This document shows positions 1 through 13,600 of a DNA stretch of 64,000 nucleotides, piece after piece. The stretch's first letter is position 1. Every line of letters starts with the position of its first letter. A program made the translations under genes and the position numbers. Source of the DNA: Actinernus sp. WN-2022 (Eukaryota > Cnidaria > Anthozoa > Actiniaria > Actinernidae); NCBI GenBank assembly GCA_030867875.1, contig JAOWCC010000577.1, positions 145,320,344 through 145,384,343 of the forward strand, written 5' to 3'. The notes under the pieces were generated by a model. The model was not told the origin of the DNA. It ran no database searches and saw only the letters and a list, made by a program, of their open reading frames with translations.

Positions 1-316
1 ACGAATCTTTAATTAGCAGCCAAACGTTCAAAAGAAAGTTGAAACAAATATTTCTAGAACAACAAAATAAAGTTATTTATTTATAAGAAAGGAACTGCAA
101 CTTATGTAAATCTCAAAATAGTGTAAACTGTACTTGTATCCCCCGTTAATTCCTTGTCGCTTCTCTACAAATGTAGATATTGTAAATATTTTTTATAAGT
201 ACTTAGAATATAATTTATATTATTGCAATAATAATTATTCGAGGACCACGCCTTAAATTACTCTTTTTAGGGTAAGCGTGTATCCTCTGGAAATAAAGTT
301 TATTATTATTATTTTA
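1..316 (+). mobile_element. LINE retrotransposon, 3' end only
   Basis: Bases 3-86 read in one frame as the last 27 residues of a LINE polymerase, ending FLEQQNKVIYL and a TAA. The same C-terminal pattern (LFKKLY..LLEQQK) ends the LINE at 2013-3737. A 3' UTR follows and ends in AATAAAGTTTATTATTATT, the same tail as the LINE ending near 23755. The 5' part lies outside the window. The clade is probably the CR1/L2/jockey group, inferred from the tail and C-terminus. Confidence 0.7.
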
Positions 317-1500
317 CAGTTTTGAGAAGTCAATTTCTCCGTAAATATTTAACATATCAATCTCATATTTTCGGCTATTACTAAGTTTAAAATTCTCTTT
401 CAACTGATGTAGTCTATTTGTTTGTAGTTTGAAGTTTAATTTATGCTAATGAGACAAAAATATAAACAATGACGTCAACAAGGATTGGCCTATAGTCATA
501 AGATGATGAAACTCACCAATTATTGGGTCTTTCATTGCGTCTGAATTGAGCTACTACGGTATCAACAAGGCAGTTTAATTAACTGGTCCAACTCAGTAAT
601 AACAACACCCAAACGAACGAGTAGACAATGGATCTTTTGCAAAATTTGCAATCACGTGGCTGTGCTGCGTGGCAAAAAAAATCTGACTTCATTTATTTAG
701 AGGCACTTGTACGAGATCGGTAGTGTTATTAGCAAACCTGTTTGTAAATGCTATTTTCCACCTCCAATCGATTGTCGATCTTTCTAAAACAGCGTTTTTA
801 AAGATAGCTTGCCATCCAGCATCCATAGCAGCGCCTTGACCACGTACGAGCTCAATTCATTCGTTAATGAAGTATTATATCAGCACGTGCCTGTATCCTG
901 CAAAGGGACTATTCAGTACACAAAAACTGTATAAAATTATATATACTATATATATACTACATATTATATCTAAAACTAAACTACATATCCTAAAACACTA
1001 TTAATAGCAATATTAAAGTGCAAGTATAATGTCAAAAAAATAAAACCTTATATTGTACTGTTGTGTTTGTTTCTCACAAAAAGGTATTAATCTTGCAAAT
1101 TTTGTAACATTTCTGGCATTTAATCCCTAATTTTGGTTACTTTTCATGGATCCTGTGACGTCATAAGATGAATCACCTCCCTCCCTAGAGAAAACTACTA
1201 CAATACAATCCCGTAGGTTTTCATTGTGACATCACAAGATGAATCAATCCCGCAATTCGGGTAGCGTTTATTCTACTTTAATTGCTGCTCCTGCCTCTCA
1301 AAGAAAACTAATTTAGACAACTGAAGTATATCAGAAATAGAATTTGGGGCAAAAAGAGTTCACGTTGTTTCATGGCTTTACTTGCACTTTAATTAGTCGT
1401 CTTCTCTCATAGACTATAGAAAGAGTACGAATATGCCCAGATAGAAATAGCTGAAAGTGCGGTTAACTGAAATCGGAATACTATATTAAATTTGTCTTAG
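317..1500. other. No recognisable gene; probably intron of the channel gene
   Basis: AT-rich sequence with a short AT microsatellite near 940-970 and no ORF of note. It ends in a good splice acceptor (TTTGTCTTAG, 1491-1500) that opens the first exon seen. I searched it for the pore-helix exon that should come before the filter and did not find one, so that exon probably lies upstream of the window. Confidence 0.4.
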
Positions 1501-1657
1501 GTACGGCGACCGAGCTCCTCTCGGCGGCGTGGGGCGAATATTTGCAGTTTGCTGGACTCTGACAGGGATTGTGATTGTATCTTTAACAACTGGAGTTTTG
1601 ACATCTGCGCTGACAAAGATAACCATGAAAAGTGAGGCACGCATATATGGATCACAG
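1501..1657 (+). CDS. Exon: selectivity filter and inner helix
   Basis: The acceptor is TTGTCTTAG at 1492-1500 and the donor CAG|GTAATG at 1657/1658. The first base completes a codon split by the intron (phase 2); the reading then goes YGDRAPL, a short linker, and the hydrophobic helix FAVCWTLTGIVIVSLTTGVL. It ends at ARIYGSQ in phase 0. The glycine before YGD is inferred, because two of its bases lie in the unseen exon. Confidence 0.75.
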
Positions 1658-4600
1658 GTAATGACTTCAGTTGAAGTTCTTTATTGTCTTAAAGTGTGTA
1701 TAAATAGTCACACATCGTTATCATTAATATCGATTCTACATCAAGTAAATGGTTTAATAGTAAAATATGTATTGATTTAAGTGTTTTTCAAGTTTCAAGT
1801 TTCAAGTTTTATTTCGCACTGTTTACATAAATAAACACAACAGTACATTTTGAAGAAGAAAAAAAGTGAAGAAGTTAATTCAGATTATATTTCAAACAGT
1901 TGGTAGTGCGCAGTGACCAAAGGAGCAAAAGCTTTCGAGTTGATCACTGCAACGTTTGTATAGACCAAAGTTAATGATTAAGCTGATAAATATTTGAAAA
2001 AGGTATAGTCACTTATTTTTGTTGTTCGAGAAGAACGGCTTTATATAGTTTTTTAAATAAATTAACAGAGCTTGATCGTTTGATATCTACATCAACTGTT
2101 TCCCAAATTTTTGATGAAATAAATTTAAATATATGAATTCCATAATTCGTTCTCGCTTTCGGTCTAACGAAATTTAACTTTGCAGCAAATCTTGTATTAT
2201 ATTTGTGGCGTTTTATTGCTGGTGTGACAAATTCAGAAAAAAATGTTGGAATATCTTTACCATTCGAAATTTTAAAACTAAATTCTGCAATTCTTAGTTT
2301 AAGTACGTTATCGAGTTCCAATACACCTAGAATATTGAAATATGGGGTAGCACTTTCTCTGCTATAAGCAAAAAATATATTTCTAATACATTTATTTTGT
2401 TTAGTGCGGAGCTTTGCTAACTTACTTGCATAAGTATTCTCCCAGCTCATAAGACCGTAATTTAAATATGGGTATACCAATGTATAATAGAGTTGCTTTA
2501 ACATATTTAAATCAAGGTAATATCTTAATTTATTTATTATTCCAATATTTTTTGCCATTTTGCTATTTACATGTTTAATTTGATGTTCCCAGTTAAGGTG
2601 TTCATCTATATATACTCCTAAGTTTTTGCTCAATATTAGCAATTTCAATTTTAGAGACTTTCTTCTTTGATGAGGCTATAATCATATAATTTGTTTTACT
2701 TAAATTAACTGATAATTTGTTAACGGCACAGTATTGGAGGATAAGTTTAAACTCTTCATTCATTACAGTTTCTAGTTCTGGTATGCTGTTACATGAATAG
2801 AAAACATTCGTATCATCTGCAAAAATGCGAAAGGACAGTTTTTTGAGCAATTTGTCAGGTCATTTATATAGAACAAAAGAAGTAATGGCCCCAGTGTCGA
2901 TCCTTGTGGTACTCCACATGTCATATCAAGCACTGAAGATTCAGTATTCCCTATTTTAACATATTGCTTTCGATTACTTAGATAATTACTGAACCATGAC
3001 AATTGGGTTCCCCGAATTCCGTATCTACTTAATTTAGCAACTAGGATCTGGTGGTTGACGGTATCAAAGGCTTTAGAAAAATCTAGAAAAAGTCCACACA
3101 TTATTTGCTTATTATCAATAGCACTTTTTAAATTATCTGTTATCTCAATAATTGCCTGTTCGGTAGAATGCCCTTTTCTAAAACCAAATTGATAATTAAA
3201 CAAAATATTGTATTTTTCCAAAAATGCTATCAACTGATCATACACTAGTCGTTCGAGGATTTTACTGAAAGGTGATAGGGTTGATATAGGTCTGTAATTA
3301 AAGGGATCAGTAGTTAAGCCACTTTTATAAATAGGAGTGACTCTAGATATTTTCAAGATCTCGGGTACAACACCTGTTTTTATTGATTCATTATATATAT
3401 AAGTAAAAGGAATTGAAAGTGGTTCACATGCTAATTTTATTAATTTGTTAGGTATATCGATTGAAGCTTTATTTTCCTTTAAACCTGAGAATAATTCATA
3501 GACCTGTGATGAGTAAACAGGAGACATGATGAAGCTTGACACTGGGGAATTGTGAATATAGCTAGTTGGATCTTCATCCGAATGTTCAATGACACTAGCT
3601 AAACTTGGGCCAACATTAACAAAATGATTATTAAATTGATTTGCTATATCCAATTCATTAGTATAGGTCTTGTTATTTCTTAATAGTCTTGTTGGATATA
3701 AGTTATAAATATTTATAATATAAATACGCGACATCAAACAGGGAACAATTGTTTTTTATACAAAATCGTGCTGGTAGAGATATATGACCTTTTATAACAT
3801 CCCTGATATATATGAAGCTTATATCAGTGATTTTACCAAATATTTTGTCTAAACAGGAGCCCATAACTAGGAGCATCCATATCTCCTATATAGCTGTCAC
3901 AGCGTTTTCACAAGTTGGGCTATTTTTAGATCAAACGATGCCTCATTAGCTATTTTTGTTATACCAACAACATGGCTGCTACGCTTTTGTGATTTTATTC
4001 CCTTAGGAATGATTGCAATCCAAGAATAGCGGAAACCCGTTCTAAAAATAACCTAACTTGTGAAAACGCTGTGACAAAGGCCTAGTATGCGGGATGGACG
4101 CTCCTGGTTATCAGGGCCTAGTATGCGGGATGGACGCTCCTGGTTATCAGGGCCTAGTATGCGGGATGGACGCTCCTGGTTATCAGGGCCTAGTATGCGG
4201 GATGGACGCTCCTGGTTATCAGGGCCTAGTATGCGGGATGGACGCTCCTGGTTATCAGGGCCTAGTATGCGGGATGGACGCTCCTGGTTATCAGGGCCTA
4301 GTATGCGGGGTGGACGCTCCTGGTTATCAGGGCCTAGTATGCAGGATGGATGCTCCTGGTTATGGGCTCCTGGTCTAAATCAGAAGTAAATTTCATTCAC
4401 AAGGAAAAATAAATGACAGTAAATTCCCTGTTTAACGTCACGTCATTGGCATATTCGAAATATAAACCTTTATATCTCATAGACGCAACACTCAAATCAA
4501 GACATATTTTACTATTCGACTGTTTACTTGATGTAGAATCGATTTTAAAGACCACGTGTGCCTGTAAGATAATGCAACAGCACTTATGTTATGCTGCCAT

Positions 4601-7600
4601 AAGGGACCGTCATTTTTTATGAGATAGGTGGGGGGGGATGACCCCCTCCTGCTCCAAGCTCACAATGAGATATGACATTGACAAGAATGTTTAGAATAAC
4701 ATACCAACAGCGAACATTTGACTATTCTATTGTTTATCAGTGATACTAAATTTGACTTTTTTTACATTACTGCTGAATTCGGCTACACAAGGTCTTTCTA
4801 CTTTCAGAAGTCTTCTTCCCTTAATAGACAATAATTTTCTCTTGGGTTTCAAAGTACAGAATTTTACCTGAAAAGCACCAGACACGATTTTTGTTCACGT
4901 TGTAAGACGTTCGGCAAGCGTGGAAGGCACAAGCCTTTATGAGACCGGAAGAATGCCCCTCCCCGAAATGTTTGATCCTCAGAAACGCCAATTCTAGGGG
5001 TTTTGAGTTCTAAGCTGGTAATGAGACGAGCTCTGTGTTAGCTTCAGTTTTTAATGGTGAGAGAAAAAGTAAAATACTTTACCGAACGAACTCAAAGAAG
5101 CATACCGTTATTACGAAACACAAGCTGACAGTTGAAGGAAGGACTGAGGGTTTGATACAGCCATCTTATCAAAGCACCGGACATTTATTGTAGTGATAAA
5201 TTTCTTCAGTAATCCCATAGAGGACAAATTACTCTCTAATTTTAACTTGAAATTTCACGCGTAATTTGTAATTACACATGTGAAATTTCAAACGCCGCCT
5301 ACGCGCGCTTAATTTGTTTTTTTTCTGCATCGTAATTTGACTTCCATAATATTAATGAGTAATCAAATGGGGACGAGTTAACCTGAGTATCAGTCCCTCT
5401 CGCCCTTCCTTTTCAAAAAAGGAAAAAGGTGAAAAGGAAGGGAGAGAGGGACTTATACTCAGGTTAGGGACGAGTGAAATTGGGGATACAATTCACTTGT
5501 GTTTGTCAAAATATTCGTAATTTTCCTCGCCGCATCCCTAATTTCACGAGTCACTATTTGATTACCTATACTAATACGTCCATCTCAAAGTTTCACGTAA
5601 TTAATTAAAGTGATCCCCCCTTTCACTTCATCATTTTTTGGGGAGCAGCCCCACCTTTAACCCCCCCCCCCCTACCCTCCCTACCTCATAAAAAATGAAT
5701 GGTCCCTAAGTGGTGCAGTGGTTACCGCATCACATCTCACCACAGTGATACCGGATCGATTTCAGATCGCGTCGTCACATGTGATTTGAGTTTGGAGGTT
5801 GTCCGGTTTTCCTCTCTCCGAAACTAACCTACATTCCAATTCGAAGCGAGGAATTCGTGTCACCAATAAGTATATCTATTCTAGGGTCAGCTATTAGACT
5901 AGACACGTAAATAAGGTTGTTGCTAACATCGCGTGAAGGGTTACAGTTTTATATTTAATAAGCTTAAATAGCACTTATACAGTCAGATCTAAGCGCTTTA
6001 CAATATATATAGCTATTTACAAACTACAAAATATATCTAGAGAAAAATAAAGATACAACTCTTCTAAAAGTTGATATGCTAAGTACATCATATACATTAA
6101 CTAATAATAAGCTAAATACATCATATACATTAACTAATAATAACCTAAATTAAACAAATACGTTTTAACTTATATTTAAAAGTTAAAAGATTATCACACT
6201 TCCTCAAAGCGATTGGAAGGCGATTCCACAGTGTGGGCGCTGCAACATAAAACGCTCTCCTTCCATATGATACCAGATTTTGCTTGGGTACTCTTAACAA
6301 ATTAGAATAACTAAATCAAAGAGTCCTACCAGGAACATAACGTTCTATCAGATCAGAGATATATCTAGAAACTAATCCATGGACATCTTTAAAAGTCAAT
6401 AATACGATTTTGTAGGTTAACATTTGATCAACAGGGAGCCAGTGCAATTGCTCAAGTATTGGTGTTATATGTTCATATTTACGCGTATAAGATGTAAGAC
6501 GAGCCGCAGCATTACAAAACACGCTGAAGCTTCTTTAACTGTTTCTAATAAACAGCATTAGAATTGTCAAGTTTACTAGATACAAAAGTATGAACCAGAG
6601 TCTCAGTGGTCATTTGAGACAGATACCTTCTAACGCGTGCAATATTGCGAAGATGGAAAAAGGCCGACTTACAGATGTTATCAATGTGACATCACAGCCC
6701 ACAGTAAGCAGTAGAAAAGCAGGTTCTGGGCGGTATTTAGAGCTTAGGATAAGAACTTCAGTTTTATCCGTATTGAGTTTCAGCTTGTTGAAGGCCATCC
6801 ATTCAATAATATCAGATAAGCAAAGCTCAACACGAGATTTGACTTGCTCAAGTTCATCATTGTTCCTGTAGTCAAATGAAGCATATACCTGAGTATCATC
6901 TGCATAACGATGGCAGTCCAAGTTACGAGCACGTAGAATATCTCCTATGGGTGACGTATATATCAAATATAGTATTGGGCCCAACACAGAACTCTCAGAA
7001 ACACCACAAACTAGTTCATGACTTGGTGAAACACCGCCATTAACATGGATGGCTTGAGTATGTATTGATAAATAAGATCGAAACCAATCCAGAGCACAGC
7101 CGCTGATCCCAAATTTGGAGGAAATTCTGCTCAGCAGGATGGCATGGTCCATCGTATCAAACGCTGCTGATAAGTCTAATAGCAGTAGTAATACACTATA
7201 TATTGGTTGTTATCTATTGAGCAATGTTCTCTTTCCATAGATTGGTGCAATTCAAAGCAGTCCCGAATTCCTCCTTGGACAACGCAGAAATGGTTTTGTG
7301 AACAAAAGTAAGTCAACCCTTTGAAATATATATAATTGTGTGATAATGCGACGAAGGTGGGAAGTTGCGACAACAAATAAACAATTATATAGTTGTTTCT
7401 CGTTTCAAAACTGGAGATTTTTATGAGGCCATCGTATCTTGTTCACAGAGAGCATTTCGTAAATGCATGAGTTTTCTAGGTTGCTAGCTACTTAACAATT
7501 AGACCCGCAGCCCGAATGGGCTACGAGTCAATAGTCCATGAGGCACAGCCGAATGGACTATTTAACTCGTAGCCCATGAGGGCGAGAGGTCTAATTGTTT

Positions 7601-10600
7601 TAGTATAAACTAACTAGTCGAACAGTAGAAAATAATAGAAAGAAACAAATTGAAGTTGAAAAAAATGTTATTATTTCATGAAAATGCGTGCGGTTTTTCT
7701 CTACCATGGGCTGTCACAAATAGACCTATAGTAGGGTAGCCAATCAGAATGCAGGATTTGTAATAGTCCACTAGTTGGTTTATACTAAATTAAGATATTC
7801 GGCCAACAAGTAGCATTTCTTGAGTCACGAAAGATCCTACTTCTTTATCATAGATCCAAGTTCCTAAAAATTCATATCGCATAACCTGCGTATATGTTCA
7901 TATTGTTTAGGAGACTAAAGCCGCGGCTATATGAGCGATTGGTTTGCTTGCATATACGACCCAACTTTCAGAACATATGTCGCGTCCGGTGCGCACGCGT
8001 AGACACTCTTTCAACAAGCGACGCATCAGATGAAAAAAAATCACGAAAACAAATCTGGAATCTTATTATTGTATTATAAGGATTGTAGTGACAAAACAAT
8101 ATATATACCTATACCTAAAAGATTGCTCGTTAGCTTCTATTGTTTGGTCAACCAACATGGCCGCCACGTCTTTGTTCAGTTTGTTAGTCATTTAAAACTC
8201 AGTCACGTTTCAGACGGCGAACGTTTCATACATCGAATTCTATGCTAATTAGCCATAACAATAGATTTAGCTCATTACGGCATTGAATGCTAATGAACGA
8301 TAACAATAGATTTAGCTCATTAGCATTGGACGCTAATTAATCAGAACAATAGATTAACTCATTAGCATTGGATGCTAATGGACCATAACAATAGCTTTAG
8401 CTCATTACGGCATTGGATGCTAATGAACCATAACAATAGATTTAGCTCATTACGGCATTGGGTGCTAATGAACCATAACAATAGATTTAGCTCATTACGG
8501 CATTGAATGCTAATGAACCATAATAGAGTTAGCTCATTAGCATTGGACGCTAATTAATCATAACAATAGATTAACTCATTAGCATTGGATGCTAATGAAC
8601 CATAACAATAGATTTAGCTCATTACGGCATTGGATGCTCATGAACCATAACAATAGATTTAGCTCATTACGGCATTGAATGCTAATGAACCATAATAGAT
8701 TTAGCTCATTAGCATTGGACTCTAATTAATCATAACAATAGATTAACTCATTAGCATTGGATGCTAATGAACCATAACAATAGATTTAGCTCATTACGGC
8801 ATTGGATGCTAATGAACCATAACAATAGATTTAGCTCATTACGGCATTGGATGCTAATGAACCATAACAATATGTTTAGCTCATTACGGCATTGAATGCT
8901 AATGAACCATAACAATATGTTTAGCTCATTACGGCATTGAATGCTAATGAACCATAACAATAGATTTAGCTCATTAGCATTGGACGCTAATTAATCATAA
9001 TAGATTAACTCATTAGCATTGGATGCTAATGAACCATAACAATAGATTTAGTTCATTACGGCATTGGATGCTAATGAACCATAACAATAGATTTAGCTCA
9101 TTACGGCATTGGATGCTAATGAACCATAATAATAGATTTAGCTCATTACGGCATTGGATGCTAATGAACCATAACAATAGATTTAGCTCATTACGGCATT
9201 GGATGCTAATGAACCATAACAATATGTTTAGCTCATTACGGCATTGGATGCTAATGAACCATAACAATATGTTTAGCTCATTACGGCATTGAATGCTAAT
9301 GAACCATAACAACAGATTTAGCTCATTAGCATTGGACGCTAATTAATCATAACAATAGATTAACTCATTAGCATTGGATGCTAATGAACCATAACAGATT
9401 TAGCTAATTAGCATTGGATTCTAATGAATGAAAAGTTCGCCGTCTAAAACGGAGCTCAATTGGGTTCGACATGGTTGAACGAAGTGCGGCAGATGAATTG
9501 CTGTCGCATTATGAGATTCTGGAGCAGCGTATAAATGCAGGTCCCATACTTGTTAAAGGGGAACTCAACCCTAAAATCAACCCAATGTCTATACAAACAT
9601 GTATTCGAAATAAATAGGTTCTGCTATTTAATTTTTCTGTGTTGCGCGTCTAGCAAGAGAAAATCCGAAAACCTTCCTCACAGCCTCCGGTATGTACAGA
9701 CGGCTCAAGTCTTGTAATTTGTGACGTAGTATACGGGGAATAAATTAGTTTTGCCATGCCGTCCCCTACATTGAATAGCAGGCCTAATGGCTTCTAATTG
9801 CGGACCATTGTGCTTTCTTTGTGCTAGAGGTGTGATCGTTCTTCCTTGGTATGTGTGACGTACGATATGGGGAAATTTGCACTGAATTGAGCCGCCACAC
9901 AATATAGATTTTTCAGCGGAAAATCGAACTTGGAGACTAATTTTCTCCACATAGACGCGCAACACAGAAAAATAAAATATCTGAACTTATTTCTTTAGAA
10001 TACATCTTTATAAAGACATTGGGTTGATTTTAGGGTTTAGTTCTCCTTTAAGCGGCCTCTGCTTCAACACAAGAGTTTTACCTTGATATTTCACCCAACA
10101 ACTGGGATAGGGGAAGTCAGTGATCAGTTTATAGACCTCCCTCAAACAGATACTAGCATAGTGTATGTTGGATACAACACTGATTAATAATGAAACATCA
10201 GTGCTGTACTGCATACAACACTGATGTTTTATAAATCAGTATTGCATCAGATAAACAGACACTGATGTTTTATTAATCAGTTCTGTAACAAACAAACAAA
10301 CGCTAGTGTCTGTCTAAGTACGGACTGAATATCTAATCCGTTCTGTATGTGGGTTTACAATAGTATTCATGTGACTCGAATGCTGCTGTGTGATTGGTTA
10401 GCACCCTTATGAATTATTAATGTTTTTACAAATAGAATTTAAGGCTTAAATCCATAATTCCTTTCGGTCTCACATTTTCAGATTTCTTCATACTGCTATG
10501 CATCTTTGTCTTCTTTTCCACAGAAAACGACTATCAAACACTAGATGAAATAATCGAAGCCATTCACAGGAAAGAAATCACTGGAGCACTGGTTGACGCC

Positions 10601-13600
10601 TTTGCAGCTGGAGCCAGAAAAGACCTGTTTGAGAACCCTGTTCTTCGCGTGGCTCGAGTAGTGGATCATAAGTCAGCTTATGGTGTGGTTACATCCGGGG
10701 ATGCCATTCAACTGCGGCATTGTTTCTACGACTACCGAAGTGTGCATCGCGTTTCTATCTTCAATAGCATCAAGGAGAATGTACAGACTATGAAGGTGTG
10801 GAATTTTAGTCCAGGAATTATCAATATGCTCTGTAAATACAAACTGTAGTTTTTCTTGTTTATTTCTACGGGTATGAATTATACATGTAAATCAGGACGG
10901 TGTTGTGAAACCATGTCTTACAAAATGAACTGAAACCGAAATTAGAATAGATAGGATATTGAGGTTAGTGGTTAAAGTGCCTCTGAACCTTATTTTTTAT
11001 TTTAGATATCAATTCTACATCAAGTGAATAGTAGAATGGTACAATATATATTGCTTTGCCAATGCTGTGCCGCTGAGTTAAGGAGGTTTTAATATCCAAA
11101 ATGCTAATTACATGACGTCAGCGGAGGCATCAATTATTATACAATTATTTCGAGCTTTCCATCGGTGGGAATATGACTTTGAGCTTTTAATTTTCAAATT
11201 GATGTGAAACTAGCTTACATAGCCCTATAGACCCTATGCATAAGTCCTTGTGACTTGCATGTCAACGAGGCTGGTAGGTCCTCTGGAATGTTGAAATCGA
11301 AGCGCCCAGGGAGATGTGTGAAATGCACTGAACGTATGTTCATTGAAACTGCCCTTAATTTGCTATTTCACACATCTCCCTGGGCTATTCCAGAGGACCT
11401 ACCAGCCTCGTTGACATGCAAGTCACCAGGACTTATGCATAGGGTCTATAAGGTGAACTTTTAAAAGCTCTCGATTTAACCTCGGCACAATTCAATAAAA
11501 CTTTTAACTTACGCATGTATTTTACAAGTCTGTTTATTGTTTTGAGATAAAGAAACAATGGCAAAACTTGTAAAATACAAGGGTAAGGGTGTTATTGAAT
11601 AGGCATTTTGCAGGAAATAGTCACGTGCTGATATATCACTTCAAACGTGAATGAATAGCTGATTTTGATGAAACCAAGAATATTTGATAACAGTCACTGA
11701 AATTTGCTCTGTTGCAGGGAAGTAGTAAACCTTTGGCTACTCTGGTATCGACCGGCCTGTTTGATAGCGATTCTAGGCTCTTTAAAGATTCCCTACAATT
11801 CACGTGTACTGCTGCACTTCTATTCGTTATGGCTGGACTTGTCTACGAATATGTGCGACGGTATAGGAGGCGAAAACAAGTGAATATTGAAGGTAACTAC
11901 AATGTCAGTATGTTAAAGTGTGTATACGCCCAAGTTTGTTGTCGATTAAAATCAAGTACATATACAAGTATAATACATCAAGTATATATACAAGTATAAT
12001 ACATCAAGTATATATACAAGTATAATACATCAAGTATATTTAACAATTAGACCCGCAGCCCGAATGGGCTACGAGTCAATAGTCCAAGAGGCACAGCCGA
12101 ATGGACTATTTAACTCGTAGCCCATGAGGCCGAGAGGTCTAATTGTTTTAGTATAAACTAACTAGTCGGACAGTAGGAAATAATAGAAAGAAAATAATAG
12201 AAGTTGAAAACATGTTATTATTTCGTGAAAATGTGTGCGGTTTTTCTCTACCATGGGCTATTACAAATAGACCTATAGTAGGGTAGCCAATCAGAATGCA
12301 GGATTTGTAATAGTCCATTAGTTGGTTTATACTAAAGTTTAATAGTACCATCTTTCTTGATTTAAGTGTTGCGTCTATGCTTATAAAGGTTCGAATATGC
12401 TAACGACGTGACGTAAAAATGGGAATTTTCTTTCGTTTATTTCTCGTTGTGAATGAAACTATTTTCTGAATTATATAAAATATTTGGTAAAATCACTAAT
12501 ATATGCTTTAAATATAGCATATATTTAAAGGGGCTATGTCATGGTACTGCGCATGTATCGAGTAATCGCTCGTTTAGTGGCTGTTAATTGGATACAAACA
12601 GTTAAACCTCCCTCCCTCAATGCTGGATTGAAAGGATTTTCAATATATTCCCTGGAGACTGTTTATATACACAGTTTGTTAGTCATTTTTGCATATTTGC
12701 TTTCATTTTAAGCATCCCACATGGCCGAGAGGTTCGTTAGTTCATATCAAAATCGGTGGAAATATCTTTTTACGGCCCGGAAAAACGAATGTAAAGTCTT
12801 ACCGTGACACAGCCCTTTTAAATATAGCATATATATATATATAATCAGTCCGAAACGCACGCTCTGATTGGTCAAGAGCCGCGTGTTATTAGAGGACACA
12901 CATGGTGGCGTCATGAGCGCGCGCAACCAATTTATCAACTCGTTTTGATTGCATATTTTAATAGTTTTTAGTTTGCGATTACAAATAGATTTCAGTCTGC
13001 CGTGCGTCTGTCCTCTTATAATAGATGACGCGGAGAGAACATCAGTTACACCACTCGACTGCGTCTAGTGGCGCACTTCTTTGTCCTCTTCACGTCGTGA
13101 CATTATCTGTACATCTATATGAGAGCAGAGACACACGGCAGAATGGAATCTATTTGTTAAATATTCGTAATAAATAAATCTCCGGAGTTGTTTTTTTTCT
13201 CATTATAAATAAAAATGGCAAAATATTATACTTATACTTTCATGTAGTTTAGAGAACTTTATAAAATATAAAAGCAGTAGATTGTAATTGGGTTTCCCTA
13301 GTTGACATAGACCTTACTTTTGTCACTCAGCGGCCAGGTGCAAAACTAAAAAAAATATAAACTTCTGTGTAGTTTTAATTTTCAACTGTTCACTGCAAAA
13401 TATATTATCATTCGACAAGAGAGGATGAGGTCAGCGTACGAATCCCCATGCCCCATGATCATTATTTGAAATCGATTTTTAGCTTCACAATACGTAGCTA
13501 TACTCTCGTTAGTTACCCATTGTTTATATCCCCTGGGTCCTCATGCAGAGCATCGTTTTTAACCACTCCTAAGCGTACAGCGCCACGTTACGCCAATCAG

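Noticed and set aside
4087..4389. ORFs with repeated MRDGRSWLSGPS
   Set aside because: Product of a 36-bp minisatellite whose period is divisible by three; open in two frames at once.
8751..9312. ORFs with repeated LWFISIQCRNELN
   Set aside because: Product of the 45-bp satellite; open on both strands.
8236..9425. CRISPR-like array
   Set aside because: Repeats are contiguous with no unique spacers, and the genome is eukaryotic.
9476..9540. Possible exon (MVERSAADELLSHYEILEQ before a GT)
   Set aside because: Considered as the missing channel exon, but the residues do not fit the family and it abuts a repeat end.
11255..11464. 69-codon ORF
   Set aside because: Lies wholly inside a palindromic MITE; the ends read as inverted copies.
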